A DNA stretch of 64,000 bases from positions 1 to 64,000 of the forward strand of contig NZ_JACIEV010000007.1 of NCBI RefSeq assembly GCF_014197105.1, written 5' to 3'. This document shows positions 44,958-53,648 of this stretch, one piece after another. A program made the translations under genes and the position numbers. This stretch comes from Sphingomonas jinjuensis. GTDB lineage: Bacteria > Pseudomonadota > Alphaproteobacteria > Sphingomonadales > Sphingomonadaceae. The notes beneath the pieces were generated by a model. That model did not search any database and was not told the origin of the DNA. It worked only from the letters and a program-made list of their open reading frames with translations. How positions within the stretch are numbered: the first letter of the stretch is position 1; each line of letters begins with the position of its first letter.

Positions 44958-45743
44958 ATGAAGCGCACCCACCTTCCCCTCAACGGCCTGCGCATGCTGG
45001 ACGCCGCTGCCCGGCATCTGTCGTTCACCCGCGCCGCCGACGAGCTGGCGGTGACGCCGGCCGCGGTCGGGCAGCAGATTCGCGCGCTGGAGGATACGCT
45101 CGGCGTCGTCCTGTTCCGCCGCACCACCCGCGGGCTCGAGCTGACGCCCGAGGGCGAGGCGGGGCTGGCGCCGTTGCGCGACGGCTTCCTCCAGTTCGAG
45201 GAAGCGGTGCGCGCGATGCAGGCGGGACAGTCGTCGAAGTCGCTGACGATCGCGGCACCGCGCGACGTCACCGAGAAATGGTTGTTGCCGCGCCTTGCCG
45301 CCATCGCCGCGTCCGATCGCGACCTGCGCTTCCAGCTCGTCGCCGCCGACGACAGCCTCGACTTTACCGAAGCCAATCTCGACCTCGCGATCCGCTGGGG
45401 CGAGGGGCCGGGCGAGCATGAGGGGGAGGCGATCGAGTCGGACGGAATGGTCACCGTCGCCGCGCCGGGCGCCGCCGATGCCGCGATCGGCTGGCCGGGG
45501 GCGCCCGACGAACCGGGCGTGCTGATCCGGGTCGCCGACGCGGGGCTGGCGATCGACGCCGCGGCCGCCGGGCTTGGGCGCGCGACGGTGCCGGCGCTGC
45601 TGGCCGTGAGCGAGATCGAGGCCGGGCGGCTGGCGGTGATCGGCGAGCCGCAGGCGTCGCGGCTGGGCTATTGGCTGGTCGCCCCGCTGCCGCAATGGCG
45701 CCAGGCTAAGGTGCGCCAACTGGTCGATCAGCTGGCGCAATGA
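44958..45743 (+). CDS. LysR-family transcriptional regulator
   Basis: The 261-residue protein has the N-terminal winged helix-turn-helix of LysR regulators (RHLSFTRAADELAVTPAAVGQQIRALE read as parts, about 18-45, with LFRRTTRGLELTPEG after it). A shortened periplasmic-binding-protein-like effector domain follows. The N-terminal spacing resembles the GcvA/glycine-cleavage-activator subgroup. The target is unknown. Its stop overlaps the start of the acetyltransferase gene. Confidence 0.9.
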   Translation: MKRTHLPLNGLRMLDAAARHLSFTRAADELAVTPAAVGQQIRALEDTLGVVLFRRTTRGLELTPEGEAGLAPLRDGFLQFEEAVRAMQAGQSSKSLTIAAPRDVTEKWLLPRLAAIAASDRDLRFQLVAADDSLDFTEANLDLAIRWGEGPGEHEGEAIESDGMVTVAAPGAADAAIGWPGAPDEPGVLIRVADAGLAIDAAAAGLGRATVPALLAVSEIEAGRLAVIGEPQASRLGYWLVAPLPQWRQAKVRQLVDQLAQ

Positions 45744-46288
45744 CCGGGCAGGCGCTCGGCCAGCCGTGCTTCGCCACCGAACGGCTGGCGATGCGGCCGA
45801 TGACGGTTGGCGATGCAGAGGCGCTGCACGAGCTGTACCGGGACGTCGACGCCATGCGCTGGTGGTCGTCGCCGCCGCATGCGTCGCTCGCCGACACGGT
45901 CGACTACGTCACGGCGCGACTGGGCTCGGCGTCGTGGCGCGGCTGGGTGATGACGGTGAAGGGCGACGATACCGCGATCGGCACGCTCGGTGCCAGCGAG
46001 ACCAAGCCCGGGGTGTTCGAGATCGGCTATTCGCTGGTGCCGCGCCATGCCGGTCGCGGCTATGCGCGCGAAGGCGTGGCGCGGCTGGTCGAGTTGCTGT
46101 TTAGCGACGGTGGCGCGCGGCGGCTGTGGGCCGATATCGATCCCGACAACGCGCCATCGCGGGCGTTGGTGGAGCGGCTCGGCTTCCAGCTCGAGGGCCG
46201 GCTGCGTGCGCTGTGGGAAACGCATATCGGCGTGCGCGACAGCGTGATCTATGGGTTGCTGGCGGACGAGTGGCTGGCCAAGGGCTAA
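45740..46288 (+). CDS. GNAT N-acetyltransferase (RimJ/RimL-like)
   Basis: The 182-residue protein fits GNAT acyltransferases. An ERLAMRPMTVGDAEALHELY start is followed by the acetyl-CoA site (YSLVPRHAGRGYAREGVARLVE) and the DIDPDNAPSRALVERLGFQLEG motif B. The substrate is not readable. The start at 45740 overlaps the LysR stop, so the two may be linked functionally. Confidence 0.88.
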   Translation: MTGQALGQPCFATERLAMRPMTVGDAEALHELYRDVDAMRWWSSPPHASLADTVDYVTARLGSASWRGWVMTVKGDDTAIGTLGASETKPGVFEIGYSLVPRHAGRGYAREGVARLVELLFSDGGARRLWADIDPDNAPSRALVERLGFQLEGRLRALWETHIGVRDSVIYGLLADEWLAKG

Positions 46289-46298
46289 CCACTTACCT

Positions 46299-46380
46299 CC
46301 GTCATGCTGAACTTGTTACAGCATCTCTCGCCGTAGCGCCCGCCGCCACCAGATGCTGAAACAAGTTCAGCATCACGGCG
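46299..46380. repeat. Paired-hairpin repeat, family A, copy 4
   Basis: The left arm is TGCTGAActtgtTACAGCA and the right arm TGCTGAAacaagTTCAGCA. It sits between the convergent acetyltransferase and ABC permease genes. Confidence 0.8.
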
Positions 46381-46399
46381 GGAGGGACAAGCAGGACAA

Positions 46400-47251
46400 T
46401 CAGTTCTTCAGCTTCCACCCGCGCTTGAGCAGCGTGTAGCAGGTCAGCGCCAGCACCACGTCGATCCCCAGGATCACGACCGCGCCCAGCAGCACCGGCG
46501 AGTCGGCAGTGGTCAGAAAGCCGTAGCGGAAGCCCGAGATCACGTAGAAGAACGGGTTCACATGGCTGAACGCGCGGAACGCGGGCGCCAGGTTGTCGAC
46601 CGAATAGAAGGTGCCCGACAACAGCGTCAGCGGCGTGATGACGAAGTTGGTCACCGCGGCGGCATGGTCGAACTTTTCCGCCCAGATCGACGTCAGCACG
46701 CCGGCGAGCGCCAGGAACACCGCGCCGAGCAGCCCGAACCACAGAATCGCGCCGATATGCCGCGGGGTCACGTGGACGCCCGGCCACAGCGCCATCGCCA
46801 GCGTTACCGCCAGCCCGACCAGCACCGCCCGCGTCACCGCACCGCCGACCAGGCCGGCAAGCAGTTCGCCGGTCGACAGCGGCGGTTGGAGATAGTCGAC
46901 GATCGTCCCCTGGATCTTGCCGACCAGCAGCGAGAAGGACGCGTTGGCGAAGGCGTTGTTGAGCATCCCCATCACGATCAGCCCCGGCGCGACGAAATCG
47001 GCGAAGGCGACGGTCTCGCCACCGACCAGCACCGGCCGCTTCGCCCCCGTCGCGACGGTGAAGATCACGAGGAACAACAAGGTGGTGATGGCGGGGGCCC
47101 AGATCGTCTGGAGCTGCACCTTGAAGAAACGGCGCACCTCCTTCACATAGAGGGTTCTCAGGCCGCCCCAGTTGACGTGCCGGATGATCGGCACGCCAGG
47201 TGCCGATCGGATGGCGGACGGGATTTGGCCGATGGGAGGCTGGCTGCTCAT
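46400..47251 (-). CDS. ABC-2 type transporter permease
   Basis: The 283-residue polytopic membrane protein has about six hydrophobic helices. The family region FADFVAPGLIVMGMLNNAFANAS lies before the centre and LSGTFYSVDNLAPAFRAFSHVNPFFYVISGFRYG near the C-terminus, read here in parts, marks ABC-2 exporters related to the NodJ/DrrB type. The ATG at 47251 suits the family. The longer upstream frame is out-of-register with gcrA. No ATPase partner gene adjoins it. Confidence 0.85.
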   Translation of the reverse strand: MSSQPPIGQIPSAIRSAPGVPIIRHVNWGGLRTLYVKEVRRFFKVQLQTIWAPAITTLLFLVIFTVATGAKRPVLVGGETVAFADFVAPGLIVMGMLNNAFANASFSLLVGKIQGTIVDYLQPPLSTGELLAGLVGGAVTRAVLVGLAVTLAMALWPGVHVTPRHIGAILWFGLLGAVFLALAGVLTSIWAEKFDHAAAVTNFVITPLTLLSGTFYSVDNLAPAFRAFSHVNPFFYVISGFRYGFLTTADSPVLLGAVVILGIDVVLALTCYTLLKRGWKLKN

Positions 47252-47309
47252 ACCCTGCGGGGTAGTCCGGGTAGCGGTCGCCCGCAACCGAGCTTGAAAA
47301 GGAAACTGC

Positions 47310-48014
47310 ATGTCCTGGACCGACGAGCGGATCGACACGCTCAAGACGATGTGGGAGGGCGGCCAGACCGCCAGCCAGATCGCGGAAGCGCTCGGCGGCG
47401 TCAGTCGCAATGCCGTGATCGGCAAGGCGCACCGGCTGGGGCTGCAGTCGCGGCCGTCGCCGGTGAAGGCGAACGACGCGGACAAGGCGGCACCGGTCGC
47501 CGCGGCGCCTGCGCCGGCTCCGGCCCCCACGCCCGCCCCGCCGCCGCCGCCGTTCGCCACTGTGCCGGCACCGACGCCCGCGCCGGCCCCGGTGCGCGAC
47601 GAGGTAGAGGCCGACGACGAGCCGGCCATGGCGGCCGAAGCTGCGGTGGAAACGCCGACGCCCACGCCGGCGCCGCAGCCGATCCTGCGCTCGGTCGGCC
47701 CCGGCGGCTTCGTTCGCCAGTCGCCTGGTGAGCAGCAGCCGCCCGCGACGCCCGCCCCGCCGCGCCGGCTGGTCCCGGCAAAGCCGTCGGCCGACATCGC
47801 CGGCAAGACGACGCTGCTCGATCTCAACGACCGCATCTGCAAGTGGCCGTTGGGTCATCCGGGTGAGCCGGACTTCCACTTCTGCGGCGACAAGGTGAAC
47901 CCGGGCTTCCCCTATTGCGTCGAGCATTGCGGCCACGCCTATCAGGCGCAGCTTCCGCGCCGCGATCGCCGCCCCCCGCCGCCCCTGCCGTTCGGCGGGC
48001 CGCGCGTTCGCTAA
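47310..48014 (+). CDS. gcrA: GcrA cell cycle regulator
   Basis: The 234-residue protein begins MSWTDERIDTLKTMWEGGQT and continues through the GcrA N-terminal DNA-binding helix-turn-helix (SRNAVIGKAHRLGL). A long Pro/Ala/Thr-rich linker (about 55-165) follows. The C-terminal domain has the conserved ICKWPLGHPGEPDFHFCG and FPYCVEHC motif. GcrA binds sigma70 and methylated GANTC sites to drive the alphaproteobacterial cell cycle. The linker is much longer than in many homologues. A poor ribosome binding site (AAGGAAA) precedes the ATG. Confidence 0.93.
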   Translation: MSWTDERIDTLKTMWEGGQTASQIAEALGGVSRNAVIGKAHRLGLQSRPSPVKANDADKAAPVAAAPAPAPAPTPAPPPPPFATVPAPTPAPAPVRDEVEADDEPAMAAEAAVETPTPTPAPQPILRSVGPGGFVRQSPGEQQPPATPAPPRRLVPAKPSADIAGKTTLLDLNDRICKWPLGHPGEPDFHFCGDKVNPGFPYCVEHCGHAYQAQLPRRDRRPPPPLPFGGPRVR

Positions 48015-48067
48015 GCGAAGCGCAGCGACGCCAACGGCGGCCCGCCCGGCCGACGCGGCTACAGCCG

Positions 48068-48389
48068 CGTTCGACGTCATGGGATTTACTCCCATGACGG
48101 GGTCGTTGGGTGTTCGTTGAGCTAACGCTCCACCCCGGCGAACGCCGGGGCCCAGTTACGGCGTCTCATGACGTAGCGGCATCGCGTTGCCGTCGAGCGT
48201 CTCGCCACTGGGCCCCGGCCTTCGCCGGGGTGGGGTGTTATGGGAGTGCGCTCAGCTCTCCTCGGCTTGAGGCCGGGTAGCGGAGTGGCTGACCCAAAAA
48301 CAAAAACATCCGCCGCAGGCTGGTCCCCGCGGCGAATGTCTTGCGTTCCACCGGCCCCGTCATGGACGTAAATCCCATGGCGTCGAACG
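48068..48389. repeat. Nested inverted-repeat element
   Basis: The outer arms at 48068-48105 and 48352-48389 are inverted copies with 34 of 38 matches. The left outer arm is itself a perfect hairpin GTCATGGGA-TTTAC-TCCCATGAC. An inner pair at 48131-48156 and 48207-48232 matches in 25 of 26 positions, and each arm is again a hairpin (CCCCGGCGAACGCCGGGG). No coding sequence lies inside. This explains most of the 443-bp gap after gcrA. It looks like one paired-hairpin element nested in another, or a small MITE-like unit. Confidence 0.75.
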
Positions 48390-48457
48390 GGACCTGCGGT
48401 CCCGCCGGCCGGGCTTGGGCGAGTCCTGCCCCAGCGTGGCGCAGGCCGCCCGTCGCT

Positions 48458-49297
48458 TCAGAACCGGAACGCCGCCGTCCCGCGGATCGAATGCCAGCGG
48501 AACTTGCTGTCCGACCGCGCCAGATCGGTGCCGGTCGTGTTGGGCGACAGCACGAACGGATTGGTCGCCGGCGCGGTGCCCTGGGTCACGCGGACGCGAT
48601 AGTCGTTGTCGTTATACTGGTGGTACATATACTCCATGCCGATGGAGAAATTGCGGCCGAGCTTCTGCTCGATGCCGCCGCCGCCGGTGATGCCCCACTG
48701 GTTGCGCTTGCCACGTCCGGTGAAGGCGTTGGCGGTGTTGGTGCTGGTGAATTCGCGATCGATGCGGGCATAGCCGGCGCCGAACGTGCCGTAGAACAGC
48801 GTCGTGTCGAACGCGAGGCCGGCGCGGCCGCGGATCGTCGCTTCCCAATCGACCGAGCGGGTCATCACGTAGTTGGCCGGCGTCGTCGAGAAGGCGCTGA
48901 CGCTGTCGGTGATCTCGGACTTGCCGAATTCGCCGACCGCGCCGACCACGACGTTGCCGCGCTGCGTGTCGGCGCCGACGCGGGCGTAATAGTTCCAGCC
49001 GTCGCGATCGTTGCGGCAGCCGCCCGGCGCGCGCGTCGCGCCGAGTGCGCGACCGTTGCAGAAGCCGGGCGAGAAGGCATCCGCGCCAGCGCTCGTGCGG
49101 ACCGGGTCGTTGAAGCGACCGTCGAGGTTGCGGTCGAACAGGATGCGCGAATTAACGTCGTTGCCCTGGATGTCGTAGCCGCCGGCGACGCCGACATAGG
49201 CGCCGCTGAACGGCTGGTCCTGGGTGGTTTCCTGGGCGGTGGCGGGCAGGGCGAGCGCCGACAGGCCGGCCGCGCCGGCAATGAGCATGAAACGCAT
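48458..49297 (-). CDS. Outer-membrane beta-barrel protein (Omp25-like)
   Basis: The 279-residue protein has a signal peptide cleaved after ATAQ (about residue 22). An eight-strand-type barrel follows, with alternating residues and the typical start SGAYVGVAGGYDIQG, internal YARVGADTQRG, FYGTFGAGYARIDREF and the terminal HSIRGTAAFRF ending in Phe. A GGGAG site precedes the ATG at 49297. The protein probably spans the outer membrane as a small porin-like or adhesion barrel; its ligand is unknown. Upstream lies the promoter gap shared with parE. Confidence 0.85.
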   Translation of the reverse strand: MRFMLIAGAAGLSALALPATAQETTQDQPFSGAYVGVAGGYDIQGNDVNSRILFDRNLDGRFNDPVRTSAGADAFSPGFCNGRALGATRAPGGCRNDRDGWNYYARVGADTQRGNVVVGAVGEFGKSEITDSVSAFSTTPANYVMTRSVDWEATIRGRAGLAFDTTLFYGTFGAGYARIDREFTSTNTANAFTGRGKRNQWGITGGGGIEQKLGRNFSIGMEYMYHQYNDNDYRVRVTQGTAPATNPFVLSPNTTGTDLARSDSKFRWHSIRGTAAFRF

Positions 49298-49587
49298 GAT
49301 GATCTCCCGATGATGCGTTGGGTGGGTCGGCAGCAGAAACGTGCGCATCGCGACAAATATTCACGGACAAACCAGAAGCATCCGCATTGTGACTTATATG
49401 CATCACGTCGGACACGAGCGGGCAATATTTGCGCGCACGCGATAATGGCGCCGACATGTCGGCGGCCGACGCCTCGCCGCGGGGACAGGCGCGGCAACGC
49501 AGAGGGGACAAGCACCTTCCCGCGTGCCGCCCGGCCCACCGACCCATGCGACTTGCCCTGACGCCGGGCGTACCCCATACGTTCGCG

Positions 49588-51564
49588 ATGGCCGACGACC
49601 TGTTCGCATCTAACAAGCCTGCCGCCGCTTACGACGCCTCCGCGATCGAGGTGCTGGAGGGGCTCGAGCCCGTCCGCCGCCGCCCCGGCATGTACATCGG
49701 CGGGACCGACGAACGCGCGCTGCATCACCTCGCCGCCGAGGTTATCGACAATGCGATGGACGAGGCGGTGGCGGGCCATGCGACGCGGATCGAGGTGACG
49801 CTGGAGCCCGGCAACCGGCTGACCGTGGTCGACAATGGCCGAGGCATCCCGGTGGATCCGCATCCGAAGTTCCCGAACAAGTCGGCGCTAGAGGTGATCC
49901 TGTCGACGCTCCATTCGGGCGGCAAGTTCACCGGCAAGGCCTACGCGACGTCGGGCGGCCTCCACGGTGTCGGCGTGTCGGTGGTCAACGCGCTGTCGAG
50001 CGATACCGTCGTCGAGGTCGCACGCGATCGCCAGCTGTATCGCCAGCGCTTCAGCCGCGGCGAGACGCTGGGCCCGCTGGAGACGGTGGGCGCGGCGCCC
50101 AATCGCCGCGGCACCTCGGTCGCGTTCACCCCTGATACCGAGATCTTCGGGCGCGAGCTGCATTTCAAGCCGGCGCGCTTGTACCGGCTGGCGCGGTCGA
50201 AGGCGTATCTGTTCGCGGGCGTCGAGATCCGCTGGCGCTGCTTGCCCGAACTGATCACCGACGATACGCCGCCCGAGGCGGTGTTCCAGTTCCCCGGCGG
50301 CCTCGCCGACCATCTGAAGGAGCAGATCGCCGGCCGCGAATGCGCGACCGCGGATTTCTTTGCGGGCAGCCAGGAGTTTCCGGGCGAGCAGGGCCGCGTC
50401 GAATGGGCGGTCGCCTGGCCGCTGTGGAGCGACGGCAGCTACAGCTGGTATTGCAACACCATCCCCACCCCCGATGGCGGCACTCACGAGCAGGGCGTGC
50501 GCCAGGCGCTGGTCCGCGGGCTGCGTGCCTTCGGCGAGCTGGTAAACAACAAGAAGGCCAAGGAGCTGACCGCCGACGACGTGATGGTCGGCAGTGAGCT
50601 GATGCTCAGCGTCTTCATCCGCGATCCGCAATTCCAGAGCCAGACCAAGGACCGCCTCACCAGCCCGGAGGCGGCGGGGCTGGTCGAGAAGGCGGTGCGC
50701 GATCATTTCGACCATTGGCTCGGCCACAATATGGAGCGGGGCCGCGCGCTGCTGGGCTATGTCCTCGACCGGATGGACGAACGCCTGCGCCGCAAGCAGG
50801 AGCGCGAGGTCAAGCGCAAGACCGCGACCAGCGCGCGCAAGCTGCGGCTGCCGGGCAAGCTGACCGACTGTTCGAACGACGGCAACGACGGCACCGAGCT
50901 ATTCATCGTCGAGGGCGACAGCGCCGGTGGATCGGCCAAGCAGGCGCGCGACCGCAAGACGCAGGCGATCCTGCCGATCCGCGGCAAGATCTTGAACGTC
51001 GCCAGCGCGACCAGCGCGAAGATCATGGCGAACCAGGAGATCGCCGACCTCGTCCTCGCGATGGGATGCGGCACGCGCAAGGACTGCCAGCCCGACAATC
51101 TGCGCTACGAGCGGATCGTCATCATGACCGACGCCGACGTCGACGGCGCGCATATCGCGACGCTGCTGATGACCTTCTTCTTCCAGGAGATGCCCGACCT
51201 GGTCCGCCGCGGGCACCTCTATCTGGCGCAGCCGCCGCTCTACCGGCTGACCAGCGGCGCGAAATCGCTCTACGCCCGCGACGATGCACACCGTGCCGAG
51301 ATCGAGCGAACGGCGTTCAAGGGCAAGAAGGTCGAGGTCGCTCGCTTCAAGGGGCTGGGCGAGATGAACCCCGGCCAGCTGCGCGAGACGACGATGGACC
51401 CGGCGAGCCGCAGCCTGATCCGCATCACCCTGCCGCAGGAATATGAGGAGCGAGCGGGGGTGAAGGATCTGGTCGACCGGCTGATGGGCAACAACCCCGC
51501 GCACCGATTCGCCTTCATCCAGGAGAATGCGGCCCGTCTCGACGAGGAAGCGCTCGACGCGTGA
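49588..51564 (+). CDS. parE: DNA topoisomerase IV subunit B
   Basis: The 658-residue type IIA topoisomerase subunit has the GHKL ATPase (EVIDNAMDEAV, GLHGVGVSVVNALS) and transducer. Its TOPRIM domain shows EGDSAGGSAKQARDRK and the metal-binding DADVDGAHI. The C-terminal part includes ARFKGLGEMNPGQL. The short length, without the large insertion of GyrB, points to ParE. It decatenates sister chromosomes with ParC. The ATG at 49588 has no clear Shine-Dalgarno site. Confidence 0.94.
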   Translation: MADDLFASNKPAAAYDASAIEVLEGLEPVRRRPGMYIGGTDERALHHLAAEVIDNAMDEAVAGHATRIEVTLEPGNRLTVVDNGRGIPVDPHPKFPNKSALEVILSTLHSGGKFTGKAYATSGGLHGVGVSVVNALSSDTVVEVARDRQLYRQRFSRGETLGPLETVGAAPNRRGTSVAFTPDTEIFGRELHFKPARLYRLARSKAYLFAGVEIRWRCLPELITDDTPPEAVFQFPGGLADHLKEQIAGRECATADFFAGSQEFPGEQGRVEWAVAWPLWSDGSYSWYCNTIPTPDGGTHEQGVRQALVRGLRAFGELVNNKKAKELTADDVMVGSELMLSVFIRDPQFQSQTKDRLTSPEAAGLVEKAVRDHFDHWLGHNMERGRALLGYVLDRMDERLRRKQEREVKRKTATSARKLRLPGKLTDCSNDGNDGTELFIVEGDSAGGSAKQARDRKTQAILPIRGKILNVASATSAKIMANQEIADLVLAMGCGTRKDCQPDNLRYERIVIMTDADVDGAHIATLLMTFFFQEMPDLVRRGHLYLAQPPLYRLTSGAKSLYARDDAHRAEIERTAFKGKKVEVARFKGLGEMNPGQLRETTMDPASRSLIRITLPQEYEERAGVKDLVDRLMGNNPAHRFAFIQENAARLDEEALDA

Positions 51565-52193
51565 GGCGGCACGATCGCAGGGCGTGGTGGCTGGCGACGG
51601 GGCTTGCGGTGATCGCGGGCTATGTCGATGCGATCGGCTTCCTGCACATCGGCGGCCTGTTCGTATCGTTCATGAGCGGCAATTCCACCCGGCTGAGCGT
51701 CGCGGCGGCGGCGGGGCAAGCGACCGCCCTGGTCGCCGCCGCGTTGATCGCGAGCTTCGTCGCGGGCGTGATCCTGGGCGCCTTCGTCGCGATGGCGGCG
51801 GGCACGTGGCGCAAGCCGGTGGTGATCGTCACGCTCGCGGCGCTGCTCGCCGCCGCCGCGCTCGCCGAGCCGCATGACGCCGCGGTGTATCTCATGGCGG
51901 CGGCGATGGGCAGCGCCAATGCGGTGTTCCAGCAGCGCGGCGAGGTGAGCATCGGCGTGACGTACATGACCGGCACGCTGGTGAAGTTCGGCCAGCACCT
52001 CGCCGCCGCGTTCGCCCGCCGCGGCCCCGCGTTCGCTTGGGCGCCGTACCTGTTGCTGTGGTGCGGCCTGATCGCCGGCGCGTTCGCGGGCGCCGTCAGC
52101 TACCCCCTGCTCGCCGCCGCGGCGCTGTGGATCGCAGTGGCGGCGGCGCTGCTGCTGGCCGCGGTCGCAGTGCGAATGGGGCCGGTCGGGTGA
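51561..52193 (+). CDS. YoaK/DUF1275 family membrane protein
   Basis: The 210-residue protein has about six membrane helices and the DUF1275 patterns GYVDAIGFLHIGGLFVSFMSGNSTRL (read as the first two helices), GSANAVFQQRGEVSIGVTYMTGTLVKFGQHL and the end helices. The family's transport role is unproven. GTG at 51561 overlaps the parE stop, so it is co-translated with parE although functional linkage is doubtful. Confidence 0.9.
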   Translation: MRRHDRRAWWLATGLAVIAGYVDAIGFLHIGGLFVSFMSGNSTRLSVAAAAGQATALVAAALIASFVAGVILGAFVAMAAGTWRKPVVIVTLAALLAAAALAEPHDAAVYLMAAAMGSANAVFQQRGEVSIGVTYMTGTLVKFGQHLAAAFARRGPAFAWAPYLLLWCGLIAGAFAGAVSYPLLAAAALWIAVAAALLLAAVAVRMGPVG

Positions 52194-52297
52194 GCGGCGC
52201 CGCGTCATGGTGTTGCACCCCCGTCGCCACGCTCGTATGTAGCGCGGCGGGCGACCCATCCCGGGTCGCCCTTGCTGTTTGAAGAGGAGCCCGTCCC

Positions 52298-53488
52298 GTG
52301 GCCACACCCGCACTGATGCCCGTCTACCCGCGCAGCGCGGTGCGGCCGGTGCGAGGCGAGGGAATGTATCTCTTCGGCGAGGACGGCACCCAGTATCTCG
52401 ACATGGCCGGCGGCATCGCGGTCAACGCGCTTGGCCATGGCCATCCCGTGCTGGTAAAGGCGATCGCGGAGCAGGCGGCGACGCTGATGCACGTGTCGAA
52501 CCTGTACGGCAGTCCACACCAGGAGCGGGTCGCCGAGCAGCTTGTCGCCAAGACCTTCGCCGACACGGTGTTCTTCACCAATTCGGGCGCGGAAGCCGTG
52601 GAGTGCGCGATCAAGACCGCGCGCCGCTATCACCACGCCAACGGCAACCCGCAGCGGCACACGCTCATCACCTTCAACAATGCCTTCCACGGCCGCACGC
52701 TGGGCGCGATCTCGGCGACCAACCAGCCGAAGATGCGCGACGGGTTCGAGCCGCTGCTGCCGGGGTTCAAATACGCAGCCTTCAACGATCTCGACGCGGC
52801 GCTGGCGCTGGTCGACGACAATACCGCGGGCTTCCTGGTCGAACCGATCCAGGGCGAGGGCGGCGTGTCGGTGGCGACCGACGCGTTCCTGAAGGGGCTG
52901 CGCAAGGCATGCGACGAGCATGGCCTGCTGCTGGTGCTCGACGAGGTGCAGGCAGGCTATGGCCGCACCGGCACGTTCTTCGCGCACGAGCATTACGGCA
53001 TCACGCCCGACATCATGGCGGTGGCCAAGGGCATCGGCGGCGGCTTTCCGCTCGGCGCGTGCCTGGCGACCGAGGAAGCGGCCAAGGGCATGGTGATCGG
53101 CACCCATGGCTCGACCTATGGCGGCAATCCGCTGGCGATGGCGGCGGCGGAAGCGGTGCTCGAGGTGATGGGCGAGGACGGTTTCCTCGAACATGTCACG
53201 CAGATGGGCGAGCGGCTGCGCGGCGCGCTGGAGCAGATGATCCCCAACCACGACCATCTGTTCGAGGAAGTGCGCGGTCGCGGGCTGATGCTCGGCCTGA
53301 AGCTGAAGAGCGACAGCCGCCGCTTCGTCGCCTTCCTGCGCGACGAGCATCAGCTGCTGACGGTCGCGGCGGGCGAGAATGTCGTCCGGCTGCTGCCGCC
53401 GCTGATCATCGACGAGAACCATATTGCCGAGTGCATCGAAAAGCTCAGCGCCGCGGCGCGGGTCTATGTGCCGGCGGCGGATGATTGA
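52298..53488 (+). CDS. argD: Acetylornithine aminotransferase
   Basis: The 396-residue class III PLP aminotransferase has FTNSGAEAVECAIKTARRY, the LLVLDEVQAGYGRTGTFF motif and the PLP lysine Lys244 in AVAKGIGGGFPLGA. ArgD transfers an amino group between N-acetylornithine and 2-oxoglutarate in arginine synthesis. The GTG start has GAGGAG in front. The arrangement argD-argF-hslO with repeats between is common in alphaproteobacteria. Confidence 0.93.
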   Translation: MATPALMPVYPRSAVRPVRGEGMYLFGEDGTQYLDMAGGIAVNALGHGHPVLVKAIAEQAATLMHVSNLYGSPHQERVAEQLVAKTFADTVFFTNSGAEAVECAIKTARRYHHANGNPQRHTLITFNNAFHGRTLGAISATNQPKMRDGFEPLLPGFKYAAFNDLDAALALVDDNTAGFLVEPIQGEGGVSVATDAFLKGLRKACDEHGLLLVLDEVQAGYGRTGTFFAHEHYGITPDIMAVAKGIGGGFPLGACLATEEAAKGMVIGTHGSTYGGNPLAMAAAEAVLEVMGEDGFLEHVTQMGERLRGALEQMIPNHDHLFEEVRGRGLMLGLKLKSDSRRFVAFLRDEHQLLTVAAGENVVRLLPPLIIDENHIAECIEKLSAAARVYVPAADD

Positions 53489-53503
53489 TTGAATGACGCT
53501 TAA

Positions 53504-53633
53504 ACCTCCCCGGCACGGGGAGGGGGACCGCTCGGCGCCAGCCGAGTGGTGGAGGGGCAGCCCCAAGCACCGTCGCTCGTGGCTGCCCCTCCACCATGCT
53601 GGCGCATGGTCCCCCTCCCCGTGCCGGGGAGGT
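53504..53633. repeat. Palindromic paired-hairpin repeat, family D
   Basis: A 26-bp arm at 53504-53529 is perfectly complementary to 53608-53633. Inside, a 15-bp arm at 53548-53562 pairs perfectly with 53581-53595. Each outer arm also folds on itself (CCTCCCC-GGCAC-GGGGAGG). The unit almost fills the argD-argF gap. Confidence 0.85.
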
Positions 53634-53648
53634 ACAGGGGGCTGACGA

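Noticed and set aside
48341-49561. A 406-codon plus-strand frame opposite the Omp25-like gene
   Set aside because: It has no motif and overlaps a gene with signal peptide, ribosome binding site and C-terminal Phe.
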